The position numbers and the translations under genes are program-made. Of a stretch of DNA of 64,000 bases, positions 14,465-27,732 are shown in pieces (the first letter of the stretch is position 1; every line of letters starts with the position of its first letter). The DNA comes from Brassica napus (taxonomy: Eukaryota; Streptophyta; Magnoliopsida; Brassicales; Brassicaceae), in assembly GCF_020379485.1 (NCBI RefSeq), contig NC_063438.1, positions 2,480,001-2,544,000 on the forward strand, read 5' to 3'. The notes under the pieces are model-generated. The model was not told the origin of the DNA and did no database searches. It saw only the letters and a program-made list of their open reading frames with translations.

Positions 14465-14898
14465 AGTATACCAAAGTTTTTTTTTTTAACAAAAGAAAAC
14501 AAAGATACTAATAACGAAAAGTACAAGAAAATAATTTAAACAAATCACATAACAATCAAAAAGACCTAAACGAAAAAGACCAAAATTTTAACTTAACGAA
14601 TAAAGAAAAATTTATGAAAAAGTATGAGAGGAATAAACACTTAATTGCCACAAATTAACAAGAAAAAAACACCCTCAAACCTTGAAACGATGGCCTATAC
14701 AACTATCGAAAAAATCACACATCAACAGCCGCTCAAGAAATCACAATCTCGAACCCACATGCCCATCCAACATCACCTACAATAGTAATACGAGGAAGAG
14801 CAAGAACAAGATTTCCTTTTTCAAAAGTCATTACAAAAACATGTGTAACCAGCAAAAGAGGGTAACAGTCGTAAGTACCTATATCACTAAACCTTAAG
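14465..14898. repeat. Spacer segment duplicated from the previous tandem unit
   Basis: 14465-14790 matches 10080-10400, with small indels. The following 14840-14898 (CATGTGTAACCAGCAAAAGAG and TACCTATATCACTAAACC) matches about 19650-19715 on the far side of endoglucanase copy C. The short open frame at 14682-14897 is incidental. These shared blocks mark the edges of the tandem units. Confidence 0.75.
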
Positions 14899-14899
14899 A

Positions 14900-15662
14900 T
14901 GTTAGTGCAAAGATGACACTACAATTGAGTAATGCAGAAGATAAATCAGGAGACAAAATAGAAACAAGCAACCAACTATTTCTTTATTAGAAATCGCCTA
15001 AACAATCTTTTACAATATTTGCATATCAGCTTTACACAGCATGTTAACACCCTAACAGCTGCTACTGAAAGATTTCTAATCTACCTAAACTTGTTTTTCT
15101 GTCGTCAGTACTTCAGCAACTGTTTCAGCATGACCCAAGAACACCCCTAAGGGATTTTCACTCTTCCTCTATAATAATAGCCAATGTCTTATGGAATTCA
15201 CACGACTCATAGCTCTTTTATAGTGATCTCCACGTTCCTGAAACCCTAGCCTCCAATGAACATGGATATGGACAATTTTCATATCAATAAGTACACTTTC
15301 CTTTTTCTTAAAATGTACTTATTCCTCAAGACATAAACTTGCTCCCCAAGTTCAGCTCTTACCTTTTCTCCATGGTATAAACTTGCTCCTCAAGTTTATT
15401 CCACGCCAGCTCAGTTTATTGCTTCCACATGGTCTCTACCACTCCGCATGCCTTCTGGTTCACTCTTTGACACATATTGTCTCAACAACCTCTTCAACGA
15501 TTACGTCAAGACATAAACCCTCAGTTTATCCTTCTCCATCTCAGCATATCTTGCATCCACATGGTAACCAATACTCCGCATGTATTATGTAGTAACGACT
15601 AATACATATAGTATCAGTGACTTCGTCACCTAGTTAGTCACGGAAAATTATTGACATCTACA
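14900..15662 (-). mobile_element. Probable solo/truncated copia-type LTR
   Basis: Read on the minus strand the segment begins TGTAGATGTC and ends GCACTAACA, giving TGT...ACA ends. It is preceded by a purine-rich tract (AAGTGGGAGCT, complement of 15663-15673) like a polypurine tract. The homologous spacer at about 19700-19760 lacks the ~800-bp block, so it is an insertion. There is no coding sequence or second LTR, so I read it as a 3' LTR with a short internal remnant. A candidate 5-bp duplication (TAAGA) on the left has no clean partner on the right. Confidence 0.55.
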
Positions 15663-15739
15663 AGCTCCCACTTGCATCTTCATCTTCAGAAGAAGAAAGA
15701 AAGAAAAAACAAAACTCTATAACCAGAAAAATAATTATT

Positions 15740-16020
15740 TGTTAAGATGAAAACCTTAATTAATAAGCATATTGTGCACCGAAAGCACATAATTTGTTAG
15801 TTAACCACCAAAAATGTACTACTGTTGCTTGTAGATGAAGAAGAGTCATGTCCTGATTTTCTTTTCTCGTAGCTTCAAATGCAATCAGTAAGCACGAGTT
15901 TCATAATTTATGGCACATGCAAACACTGTCGAATCAGTGAATAATAATTGTTTAGAAATAGTAATACATATCACTGGCACTCGCATATTTATGGAGCTCA
16001 TGGGTTTCATCCTAATAAGA
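15740..16020. repeat. Duplicated spacer (partner at 19790-20125)
   Basis: The block containing TTAATAAGCATATT, CACATGCAAACACTGTCGAATC and GGAGCTCATGGGTTTC recurs at 19790-20125 in the same orientation, at lower identity. It is part of the repeating unit that carries each endoglucanase gene. Confidence 0.75.
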
Positions 16021-16067
16021 GGTGATGACTATGTAGAAAAACTCAAGAACTTCGTTTGATCTTTTGC

Positions 16068-16152
16068 ACCTCGAGCTCGATCTGTATAACTTTAGATAAA
16101 CGGAAACACATCCGATTTTTTCTTGCTTCTCGAGCTTAATAACAGAAGTTAC
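16068..16152 (+). pseudogene. 3'UTR scrap of a third NDUFAF3-like copy
   Basis: About 85 bp (CTCGAGCTCGATCTGTATAA, then AAACGGAAACACATCC, then TTTCTTGCTTCTCGAGCTTA) match the 3'UTR of the NDUFAF3-like gene at 6600-6720 and its pseudogene at 11350-11470. No coding exon remains. Its place just before endoglucanase copy C shows that the third unit also once carried the assembly-factor gene. Confidence 0.75.
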
Positions 16153-16306
16153 ATTTTCAAAATATCTATAATTATTTTATTTTCACGGCAAGTTACATTT
16201 TTTTGTTTTGAAACTTACGAAGTTACATTTTCCACTTTAAAAACTATGTTAATGAACAACCTATGACTTTTATTATGATATATATATAAAACAAAAGAGA
16301 GAGAAA

Positions 16307-18303
<1,997 letters not shown>

Positions 18304-18385
18304 CTAATTAATCTTATACGATTTCAAGACCAAATGCACAACTTTTTACTTGTGTTGACATATCTATGCGTGTGTGTGCATTCAA

Positions 18386-18394
18386 TTATTTATA
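18386..18394 (-). promoter_or_regulatory. TATA box of endoglucanase copy C
   Basis: TATAAATAA on the minus strand, about 90 bp upstream of the start codon. The spacing is somewhat longer than in copies A and B. Confidence 0.6.
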
Positions 18395-18469
18395 GAGAAT
18401 CCATAAGATGGAATCCATGGCTAATTAAGGATCATTAATTACTTTTTCACTCAAAAAATTACTAGTTAA

Positions 18470-19381
18470 AAATTTAGCTTAAACCTCATAGTATTATAGA
18501 TCTTCACATTATTCAAAAAGATGTAGATTTTTTTTTTTTTTTTTTTGTAACATTCAAAAAGATGTAGATAATGTTGTGAAAATATGAATTAAATGCCATT
18601 TGATATGTGTATGTGTGTGAATTTGTTTTTTGTCAACATCTGTACTATTAAAACAGAATTCATATTATGATTGATAAAATTTAACTTAAACCTCATAGTA
18701 TTATAGATCTTTACATTATTCAAAAATATGTAGATAAAGTTGTAAAAACATTAATTAAATATCATTTGATATGTGTATGTGTGAATTTGTTTTTTTTTGT
18801 CAACATCTATACTACTAAAACAAAATTCCTATTAAGATTGATAAAATTTAGCCTATATCTCATAGTATTATAGATCTTCACATTATCCTAGTATTATAGA
18901 TCTTCACATTATTCAAAAAGATGCAGATATAGTTGTGAAAATATTAATTAAATTCCATTTGATATGTGTATGTGTGTGAATTTGTTTTTTTTTTGTCAAT
19001 ATCTATACTATTAAAACAAAATTCCTACTATGATCCTTAAAACATATCAAAATAACTCATAATTAAATTATTATGTTAATAATTAAATATATGTAAATAA
19101 CCTAATATATAAATTACTTTATATATTATAAATTAATATAAGTACTTATAGTTAAAATAGCAAAATAAAATATATTCAGTGATTCATATATCTAGATGGG
19201 AAAATCACATAAGATCTTATAACTAACTTGGTTTAATTGAGTTAAACAGTCTCACTATAAACTAAATGAGTTTAAATGGAACAATTTACTTATATTAACA
19301 TCCATAACATTATATTTGATGTGTTTTTATTAGATTTTTATATTTATATTCCGCGTTTTTAAAGCGTGGATCAAAATTTGG
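18470..19381 (+). mobile_element. Non-autonomous Helitron with a tandem array of 5' ends
   Basis: A Helitron-type 5' end (TC-TATACTATTAAAAC, after an A) starts at 18639, 18806 and 19002, about 165-195 bp apart. Each is embedded in a repeat with CTCATAGTATTATAGATCTT, AAAAAGATGTAGAT and GATATGTGTATGTGTG. The last copy runs to a 3' end with the hairpin CCGCG-TTTTTAAAG-CGTGG at 19351-19369, then ATCAAAATTTGG|T, a decayed form of the crucifer ATCAAAATCTAG|T terminus. No Rep/helicase frame is present. Confidence 0.7.
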
Positions 19382-19789
19382 TATGTATGTGACTTTTATT
19401 TATAGACCTATATTTATGCTCAGGGAAAAAAAAAACTAAGCTATCTTTAAACTATAATTTCTTAATCTAATTTTTCTATCGTATGTTTATCCATATTGTT
19501 ACTGCAGTGAATCTTACATTTTGTATAAGATTTTAATTTCGTTTTTTTCTTTTTGACTTCTAAACTTATTTTTTTGACTTTTATTGATTCGTTTTTCTTT
19601 TCTTTTTGTCGACTTAAAGTATTCTCTAATTAGTTTTCCTTAAAGTTGCAATTACGAAAACATGTGTAAGCAGCCAAAGAGGATGACAGTTTTCAATACC
19701 TATATCACTAGACCTAAAGCTATAGAAAATCATAATCACAAAATCTCTATAACCATATGCAGAAAAAATGGTTGCATAGGCCATGTGTT

Positions 19790-20125
19790 CAGATGAAAAC
19801 CTTGATTAATAAGCATATTATGGACCTAAAGCTCATAATTTCTTAGTTAACAACCAACAATGTATGCTGTTCAGCATGTTCTTGTATATGAAGAAAAGTC
19901 GTGTCTTTTACCAAAAAAAAAAAAAAAAGAGTCGTGTCCTGATTTTATTTTCTGGTAGGTTTAAATGTAATCAGTGAGTACGAATTTCATATTTGGCACG
20001 TGCAAACACTGTCGAATCCGTGAAGAATAAGTTAGCAACATAGTTGTCACAGAAATAGTAGAGAAGTCTCAAATAGTAATACATCACACACACACTGGCA
20101 CTCGCATTTATGGAGCTCATGGGTT
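19790..20125. repeat. Outer copy of the endoglucanase-unit spacer
   Basis: Direct repeat of 15740-16020, with the preceding 19650-19715 matching 14840-14898. The match ends near a poly-A stretch and an ATATGATC string. This marks the right-hand limit of the tandem zone; no fourth endoglucanase copy follows. Confidence 0.7.
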
Positions 20126-21039
20126 TCTTCCTAACATTATTAATATTGAGTAAGAAGTGGTGACTATGTAAATAACATATGATCAAAACTCAAAGTATTC
20201 TGCATATGTCAAAAAGAATATAAAACACAGTCGAGCTCAAATGAAATTTCAATATTCTTCTGTAACTTTTTTGTTATCACTATAAATTGTGTATAGATTA
20301 ACTGTAAATTAATTAAAAATAATCCATAATCTAAACCAAAGATATAAATAAAGTTTACGTTGATAAATCATATACAAATATATGTTTTTTTTTGTCGACA
20401 AAAATATATGTATATATATTCATAGTATCAAACCATTTTGTTTGGTTTTATTCTTCAAAGAAGTAGTTTGCTAAATCAAAGTATATACATGTTTTACACA
20501 AGAAAAGCAAAGAAAAATCAAACCTTGTCTTGTCCTAAAAGACAACTTTCCTGGTAATAGTGACAACGTTGCTTCCTGCTATTTCGTGTGGAGGCAACCT
20601 AAGCGATGACTAAGGTGTGTTATAAATTGATAATTGAAAGAGAGGTTCCAATAAGCTAAACTCATAAGTCAAAACTAGTAAGTGTGAATAATTGACAGAA
20701 ACTTTCCTAAAACTAATTCATAAACTTTATGCAAAATAACATATATCTAAGAGATATATCCGTCAAGAACTATAGGAGATTTCTAATGTATATCCAGAGC
20801 CGGCTCTTATCTATTGCAACATGGACATTTACCATGAGTCCATGAGTCTATAATTTTTTGTACTTTGTTTTAAAGGTCAATTCAAACAGTAAAAATTATC
20901 AAAAAAATTCACAATTAAGTAAATTTAATTTATTTATTAAAAATAAATAAAAATCTATATTTTTACCATTAGTTTTGAGATATTTTTTTATTTATCTCAG
21001 GTCTTAGAGTTCAAATTAAAAAAAATATAAAAAAGAAAA
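20126..21039. other. AT-rich intergenic DNA
   Basis: I see no gene, RNA gene or clear element. Short runs such as GTTTTTTTTTGTCGACA resemble crucifer transposon fragments, but no termini could be paired. Confidence 0.5.
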
Positions 21040-21226
21040 AGAGAAATTCCCTAGAATAACAATTTTTAAGTTTTTGTTACAAAATTAGGTCCTAATACAT
21101 TTTTACCCAAATAAGAAATAAGTATTAAAATTTTTAAAATAAAAAGAGGTTATTTTGGTTATTTTCTTTCTTGAGTGCTATTTTGTGACAAAAACTTAAA
21201 AATACGATTTGAAAAAATTACCCAGA
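21040..21226. mobile_element. MITE-like palindromic element
   Basis: The left AATTTTTAAGTTTTTGTTACA and the right TGTGACAAAAACTTAAAAAT are inverted complements about 110 bp apart. The outer edges (GAAATTCCC and AAAAAATTACCC) are weaker. It shares the TTTTCTTTCTTGAG motif with the element at 4545-4872, so both probably belong to one family. Confidence 0.55.
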
Positions 21227-21764
21227 AAAATATAGAAAATATTTATAAAATGGTCTATATTTTGTGTTTCACCCAAGGCTATTACACTGTGTATATCTTA
21301 TTACAAAAGTACAAGAATTCCTAAATGATTAATTAGAATAGTGTACGTTTAGTCTTACAGAGATGATTATTGTTCACCAAACCATTGTTTGAAAGACTAA
21401 AAACCACTTGTAGGAGACTTGGACCAACTTTTGTCGATGATGGCTTTAGGTATAGTGGGTAAGAAAATTGCAAAGTGGTGAAGAAAAAGAAATATCCGAG
21501 GAGTGTACCTGTAACGAAATCATTTATGGGCACTATTTAATACTCTCGTTCTCTAACTTTTACGACCTTACTTGGGCACAAGTCATTCTCTAACTTTATT
21601 CAGTGACGAATTTTTGTGGATGTGGCATCAATCGTATAATCGGTTGAAGTTACCATACATCAAATGGTTTCTTAATAAAAATCAAACAAACAAAGTTTTA
21701 AGCATTAGCTTTACGGCTTATCAAACAAGGATAAAATACAAATACTAAAATATAGATGCACTGA

Positions 21765-23598
21765 TCTATACTATTATTTGCGAAGTAAATTTTTGAAATC
21801 GAGCTCTCACGTTAAAAGTTAGAGTGGTTAATAACGTTTATACCCTTAATGACTAAAATATATAAATAAATTAAAAAATAAAAACAAAAATTTAATTTAT
21901 TTGATTAGATAATTGATTAAAGTTAATAATAGTAAGAATTATCCAAAATCTGAAAATATAATTTAAAAAGAGATAATTTCTATATATATTGTATTGTTAT
22001 CTGAAAAAGTCTTTTAGTAAAAAATTAAAAACATAAACTAGATTAATAAATATTAATCAAATAAAATTCTTAATTATATAATTAAAAAAAGAATATTGAA
22101 TTATCCAAATCTAAAAATATAATTAAAAGAATATATATTTTCTATATATATATATATTTAATTGTTATCTGAAAAAAGTCTTTTAGTAAAAAGTTAAAAA
22201 AAACATAAATTATATAATTAAATCTATACTATTATTTGCGAAGTAAGTTTTTGGAATCGAGCTCTCACGTTAAAAGTTAGAGTGGTTAACAACGTTTATA
22301 CCCTTAATGACCAAAATCTATAAATAAATTTAAAAATAAAAACGAAATTTTAATTTATTTGATTAGATAATTGATTAAAATTAATAATAGTAAGAATTAT
22401 CCAAAATCTGAAAATATAATTCGTTAAAAGTTAGAGTGGTTAATAACGTTTATACCCTTAATGACTAAAATATATAAATAAATTAAAAAATAAAAACAAA
22501 AATTTAATTTATTTGATTAGATAATTGATTAAAGTTAATAATAGTAAGAATTATCCAAAATCTGAAAATATAATTTAAAAAGAGATAATTTCTATATATA
22601 TTGTATTGTTATCTGAAAAAGTCTTTTAGTAAAAAATTAAAAACATAAACTAGATTAATAAATATTAATCAAATAAAATTCTTAATTATATAATTAAAAA
22701 AAGAATATTGAATTATCCAAATCTAAAAATATAATTAAAAGAATATATATTTTCTATATATATATATATATTTAATTGTTATCTGAAAAAAGTCTTTTAG
22801 TAAAAAGTTAAAAAAAACATAAATTATATAATTAAATCTATACTATTATTTGCGAAGTAAGTTTTTGGAATCGAGCTCTCACGTTAAAAGTTAGAGTGGT
22901 TAACAACGTTTATACCCTTAATGACCAAAATCTATAAATAAATTTAAAAATAAAAACGAAATTTTAATTTATTTGATTAGATAATTGATTAAAATTAATA
23001 ATAGTAAGAATTATCCAAAATCTGAAAATATAATTTAAAAATAGATAATTTCTATATATATTGTATTGTTATCTGAAAACGTCTTTGTGTATTTGTACTC
23101 TCTACACACAACTTCCCCCCAATTTGCACTCCATACCCTATTTCCCTTCAATTTTTTCCCCTTATCACTACCATTTTCCCCCAATTCAATGGTATCCCAC
23201 TCTTTTCAGTATATTGCGCTTATTTGCTCAAAGTCTTTTAGTAAAAAATTAAAAACATAAACTATATTAATAAATATTAATCAAATAAAATTCTTAATTA
23301 TATAATTAAAAATAGAATATTGAATTATCCAAAATCTAAAAATATAATTAAAAGAATATATATTTTCTATATATATATATATATTTAATTGTTATCTGAA
23401 AAAAGTCTTTTAGTAAAAATTTAAAAAAACATAAATTATATAATTAAATATTAATCAAATAAATTTTTTTAATTATATAAATAAAATAGAATATTAAGTT
23501 ATTTTAAGATTTATTTTAGTAGAATGAATATAGTGTACAAATAATTTTTCAAAAATTTATGAAAATGTTTAAACCCGCATCGCGGGCAAAACACCTAG
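21765..23598 (+). mobile_element. Non-autonomous Helitron with internal tandem duplication
   Basis: The 5' end TCTATACTATTATTTGCGAA begins after an A at 21764. The 3' end has a GC hairpin CCCGC-AT-GCGGG (23573-23586), then CAAAACACCTAG, followed by T. A/T flanks and CTAG are classic Helitron hallmarks. Internally a unit of about 613 bp is duplicated almost perfectly (21810-22421 and 22422-23034), with a partial third copy. Secondary 5'-end-like strings occur at about 22227 and 22836. There is no protein-coding capacity. Confidence 0.85.
23083..23231. mobile_element. Foreign ~150-bp insert inside the Helitron
   Basis: In the third internal repeat, GTCTTT is followed by about 150 bp of C-rich, unrelated sequence (for example ACTTCCCCCCAATTTGCACT). 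The repeat then resumes at AGTCTTTTAG. The string GTCTTT on both sides looks like a 6-bp target duplication. The other repeat copies lack this block. I do not recognise its source. Confidence 0.65.
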
Positions 23599-23939
23599 TA
23601 TTATGTAAAAAGCTACATTACTTAAATTCTGATTTTGATACTTTCCTATCATCTAGTATGCAGCAATACATTTGTTCATTTTATTATATAAATGATGATT
23701 TTCTAAGGAATTTTTATATAAAAATAGCCAAAGCAAATCAGTTTAAACATTGGTAAAATCCAATTTTCAGAGTATAAATTCTTAGTATCCGCATTCATAA
23801 AGTATTTAATATATAATGTAAATATATTTTAGTTTGTTATTAATTTAAATAAAGAAATTTGAATCAGCAGTGACAAAAATAAATGTTTGTATTATTTCAA
23901 TTAGTCCAAAATTTTCTATTTAAAAAGATTTTTTTCGTA

Positions 23940-24500
23940 GATGTGCTTCTCTCTCTTCTTCGTTCTCTTTCTAGGATCTTTCACGAAGAAAAGATCGAGA
24001 TAAAACTTTTTGTTCTATCGTGCCTCTGGTGTATTTGGTCAGTTTGACGAGTACAACCGGCTTCTGATTCTGGTGGTTCATGGTCTTTTCGACAGAGTTG
24101 TCCGACTTTCGACTCCACGTCGTTTTCTTCTCGATGGCGACAGCAGCCTCATACCGGATTTTCCATGTTTTGTTGATTTAGATTTCCCGTTTTTCTATGT
24201 CCAATCACCTTTATTTCCTCAGCTTTGATTTCATTGCTTCCTCTCTTTGTTGTGAGCCGTTTCATTTTCGAGCTATTTTTTACCATTAAAAATGACAGAT
24301 TCTCAAGCAGAAAGATCGACAGTGGTGGGATCGATTGTAGGCGATTCGTCTTTCTGGAAACATAGATCTGGTGTATGACTTGAACAACCGTGAAGATGGT
24401 TCCATAGTGAACGGTTTCTTCATCGGTATGGCTCTGTTTGATGATAGAGTTATGTTGAATCTCCCTTCGATCGTCGGTGGAAGATAGTTAGTCCTCTCTT
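23940..24500 (+). other. Gene-like but unidentified stretch
   Basis: The composition is balanced, unlike the surrounding AT-rich DNA. The stretch contains a 72-codon frame at 24010-24228 (GVFGQFDEYNRLLILVVHGLFDRVVRL..., with no ATG at its start) followed by further partial frames. It may be a fragment of a transposon or of a decayed gene. I cannot assign a family. Confidence 0.35.
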
Positions 24501-24929
24501 TGTCCGTTTGTTGGATCTTTGTGTTTTTCTTGTCGGACTTATTCTCGTTGAACCATAATCCATAAATAAAATATTAGATGCAATTTTTTAAAAAAAATAT
24601 ATATTTTCTCTATTTCTATTTATTTTATTTTATTTTGAGATTTTGCTATTTATAATGTTTTATTCATTTGGCGGGTCCTACAGTAAGTTGTTTTCAAGAT
24701 AAAAAATTAGAAGTTTTGTAGCTAACAGATAATATTTCGTCCTAATTCGGATAATTTGCGCCATTAATTTCAGTGTGACAGTACAATGAATACATTGATT
24801 GGCAACTGCGTATGTCTGTATTCCAAAGAAGACATTGCCGACAAATGTGGTAAAATATCGATAAACTTAAGTTTAAGCCTTTTAATTAATTAAAGAACAA
24901 ATGTAATGACGACTACATAGCTAAAAAGC

Positions 24930-25367
24930 CTACGCATCGGAGGCGAAGGTTCCTTTCGTGAATAACTCAATCACGCCGGGAGGAACAATCAACGCAAGCA
25001 GAGGGTTTCCCGTCGGCACCGGCGGGACTTGAGCTCTGCACAGAGGACACGTGGACCGTTTCTCCAGCCACGGGTCGATGCAGCCGGCGTGGAAACAGTG
25101 GCTGCACGCCGTTAACCGCCTCATCTTCTCTCCCTCGGCCGCATCTTGAAGGCAAATAGAACAGTACGGCGACGAGTCATCTTCCTCCGCCGTTCTCTTC
25201 CCCCATCTCCGGCGGCGAATGGTGAATGTACGGTAGCGACGCCACGGACGGCTAGCGAGGAAACAAGCGAGTCTGAGGAAGAGACGGAGAGAGAAGACGA
25301 CGACGGTGGCGATAATGAGGGATTCGCCGATCAACTGGGAGAATCTAATCACAGACTCGAGAAACAT
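24930..25367 (-). CDS. Small RING-H2 E3 ubiquitin ligase with N-terminal membrane segment
   Basis: This single-exon gene codes 145 residues. A hydrophobic segment near residues 14-38 (GESLIIATVVVFSLRLFLRLACFL) is followed by an Arg-rich stretch, then a C3H2C3 RING finger: CSICLQ..., CSHCFHAGCIDPWL, CPLC. Proteins of this ATL-like layout are membrane E3 ligases that recruit E2 enzymes through the RING; the substrate is unknown. Likely counterpart of the RING gene near At2g44578/At2g44581 (from memory). It is intronless, as is common in this family. The C-terminal tail after the RING is short (PPVPTGNPLLALIVPPGVIELF). Confidence 0.88.
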   Translation of the reverse strand: MFLESVIRFSQLIGESLIIATVVVFSLRLFLRLACFLASRPWRRYRTFTIRRRRWGKRTAEEDDSSPYCSICLQDAAEGEKMRRLTACSHCFHAGCIDPWLEKRSTCPLCRAQVPPVPTGNPLLALIVPPGVIELFTKGTFASDA

Positions 25368-25427
25368 TCTCAGAGAAAGTGTTTTGAAGATTATGGCACA
25401 ACTAACAAAGCTCTGTCTGAAGGTGTG

Positions 25428-25435
25428 TATTTATA
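25428..25435 (-). promoter_or_regulatory. TATA box of the RING-H2 gene
   Basis: TATAAATA on the minus strand, about 60 bp upstream of the start codon, in otherwise mixed-composition DNA. Confidence 0.65.
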
Positions 25436-25642
25436 AAGGTTTATCTTGATGAAACGGACGGTCTTGATTCAAAGTGTTGGGGCGTAACGGCGGCGATATA
25501 ATATTTTTTTTTTGTAGCTTCGAAGCACGTACATAAAAAATCGTCAATTTTGATCGAATGGTTCGTCAATTGACTAATCATTAAATGTTTCAAAATGGTC
25601 ACTGGTCATTAGAATTCTCCAGTCTACGTTTTATTTATATAA

Positions 25643-27050
25643 CTAGGTAATAACCCGCGCCTTGCGCGGGATGTGATTATTAGTTTCGTTATTTTTAATA
25701 AAAAAGACAATAAATCTGTTTAATCTGGATATTGGTTAGGTTTTACGTTTTTTTGTTTTTAATCTTCTAAAATATAACTATTATTTTAAATTAATATTTA
25801 TTTTAGTTTATTCGGTTAAAACATTTGATTTTTTGGTTTTTTCGGATAAAAACCTAAAATTAATATTATATGTTTATTTTCATATTATGAAGTTTAGATA
25901 GTTGTCATGTCGAACCAATAGTTTCATATTATAGTTTTTAAACAGATAATAGTTTAAGAAAAAGAAAAGAAAATTATTAAGACAAATCATTTCACTACAA
26001 TTTGGTCGGTAGTGAAAGAAACATTAAGAAAAAATATTTCAACTTTCAAAAAAATTAGATACTTCAGCTGTGGTGAATACTTAGTTATAAGATGCTCACA
26101 TCAAGGTGCACATGTATGTTTATGTAAGAAGTATATAAAAATAGTTAAAAAATATATAAAGATATTGTTAATTAATATTAAATGACATTTTTGTTTAGAA
26201 TAATACATGAAAGATAAAATTAAAATTTATTTAAAATAAAAAAGACCTTGACATTAGTCATTTTTTCATTAAAAGAAAATAAAATTATATTCGTAAATAG
26301 GGGTGGACACATATCAAGTATCTGGATATTTGGAAGCATTCTTGTCAATTCGATCTTTAGCCACCTAGATATTCGGTGACTCCGATATCCGAAATGTTTT
26401 AGAATTTTAAAGAATATCCGATTTGATTCGTAAATAAAATAAAATTTTAAAAATAATTTAATAATAACATTTTATTACAAAAATAAAACATTATATAACC
26501 TTTTAATTTTAGTACCTAATATAATAAATTTATATTGTAAAACTGATATAAAGTATAATATATATAATTCTTTTCATATATGTATATATATGCATATAAC
26601 ATATCGAATTAGATATATGTTCCTAAAAATATTGGTATTAGTGATTTGCTTCTTTTTTGGATATTGTATTTTAGTATTTGATTTGTTTCGTAAAGTTTCA
26701 AATATCAAGATTTTTTGGTTCAAATCAAAACGGATAACAAATCGAATCAAAATTTATGAATACTTTGCTCAATTTTATCTGTAAACAATAAAAATAATAT
26801 ATATATAGTTTGGCTTTTGATTCGTTATCTATTTTTATTCGAACCGAAAAATCCAGAGTTTTATTGGAACTATGTATGTGAGTTTTATATTAAAAAAATC
26901 ACAAAGTACATAGTGTGAACACATTTATGACTATAGTGTGAACGCGTTAGCATATTTATTATCAAATCATTGTGAGGCTGCCACGTGTCTATTATAATGT
27001 GAATGCATTTATTACAATGCTTCTCTTTTAATATATAAGGGATGGAGAGA
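25643..27050 (-). mobile_element. 1.4-kb non-autonomous Helitron (copy 1)
   Basis: On the minus strand the 3' terminus reads CCCGCGCAAGGCGCGGG (hairpin), TTATTAC and CTAG, followed by T (plus-strand 25643-25672). The 5' end is near 27040-27050 (TCTCTCCATCCCTTATAT on the minus strand), although the expected A just before the TC is not clear. There is no Rep/helicase frame. The first ~1080 bp are nearly identical to 62920-64000. Confidence 0.85.
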
Positions 27051-27327
27051 ATTGAGCTTAGCTTTAGATCAAATTAGTTTATTAACTAACAAAAAGCTCG
27101 TTTACAGTTATTAATAATATAAAAATCTGGTACAACAACAAACCCGCTCAACACACATTTAACGTAGTCAATTTTCCTACCTCTCGTACAAAATTCAAAC
27201 AAAGTAACATAACTAACGTTATTGTCTCCACAAAACAAAAACAACGTTTTTCATTTATATAACGTTGGTAAGGGATATACGAAGCAGGCCATGGCTATTC
27301 AAATTAGGACCCAGCCAATAAATAATA

Positions 27328-27576
27328 CTCCCTCCGTTTTTCTATATATGACGTTTTTGAAGAATTTTTTTGTTCCAAATTATTTGACGTTTTTAATTTT
27401 TTATGTAAAATTTATTACTAATTAATGCTAGATGACCAATGATATTATAGTTTCTATTTTATTATTGGTTAAACTGTGGTTAAATAAACAACTAATGATG
27501 TTTTTGTTTAAAAATTAAATATTTTTTAATCTATGTGCATAATCCTAAAGCGTCATGTATAAAAAAACGGAAGGAG
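27328..27576. mobile_element. Stowaway MITE (Tc1/mariner)
   Basis: Terminal inverted repeats CTCCCTCCGTTTTT and AAAAAACGGAAGGAG are flanked by TA on both sides. An internal subterminal repeat (ATATGACGTTTTTGA, with AAAGCGTCATGTAT on the other side) extends the pairing. At 249 bp it is typical of plant Stowaway elements. Confidence 0.85.
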
Positions 27577-27732
27577 TATATTTTTTTCGTCGGCTACTAG
27601 ATTTAAACCAACAAGTGAATGCTAGCCAATAAAAAGAAAAACAGAAAGATAAGATATTGGATGTTTCTAATAACCATTAATGTAACATTAGTTTATAACA
27701 TCAACAAAAAATAACACAAAACAAAACAAGCT

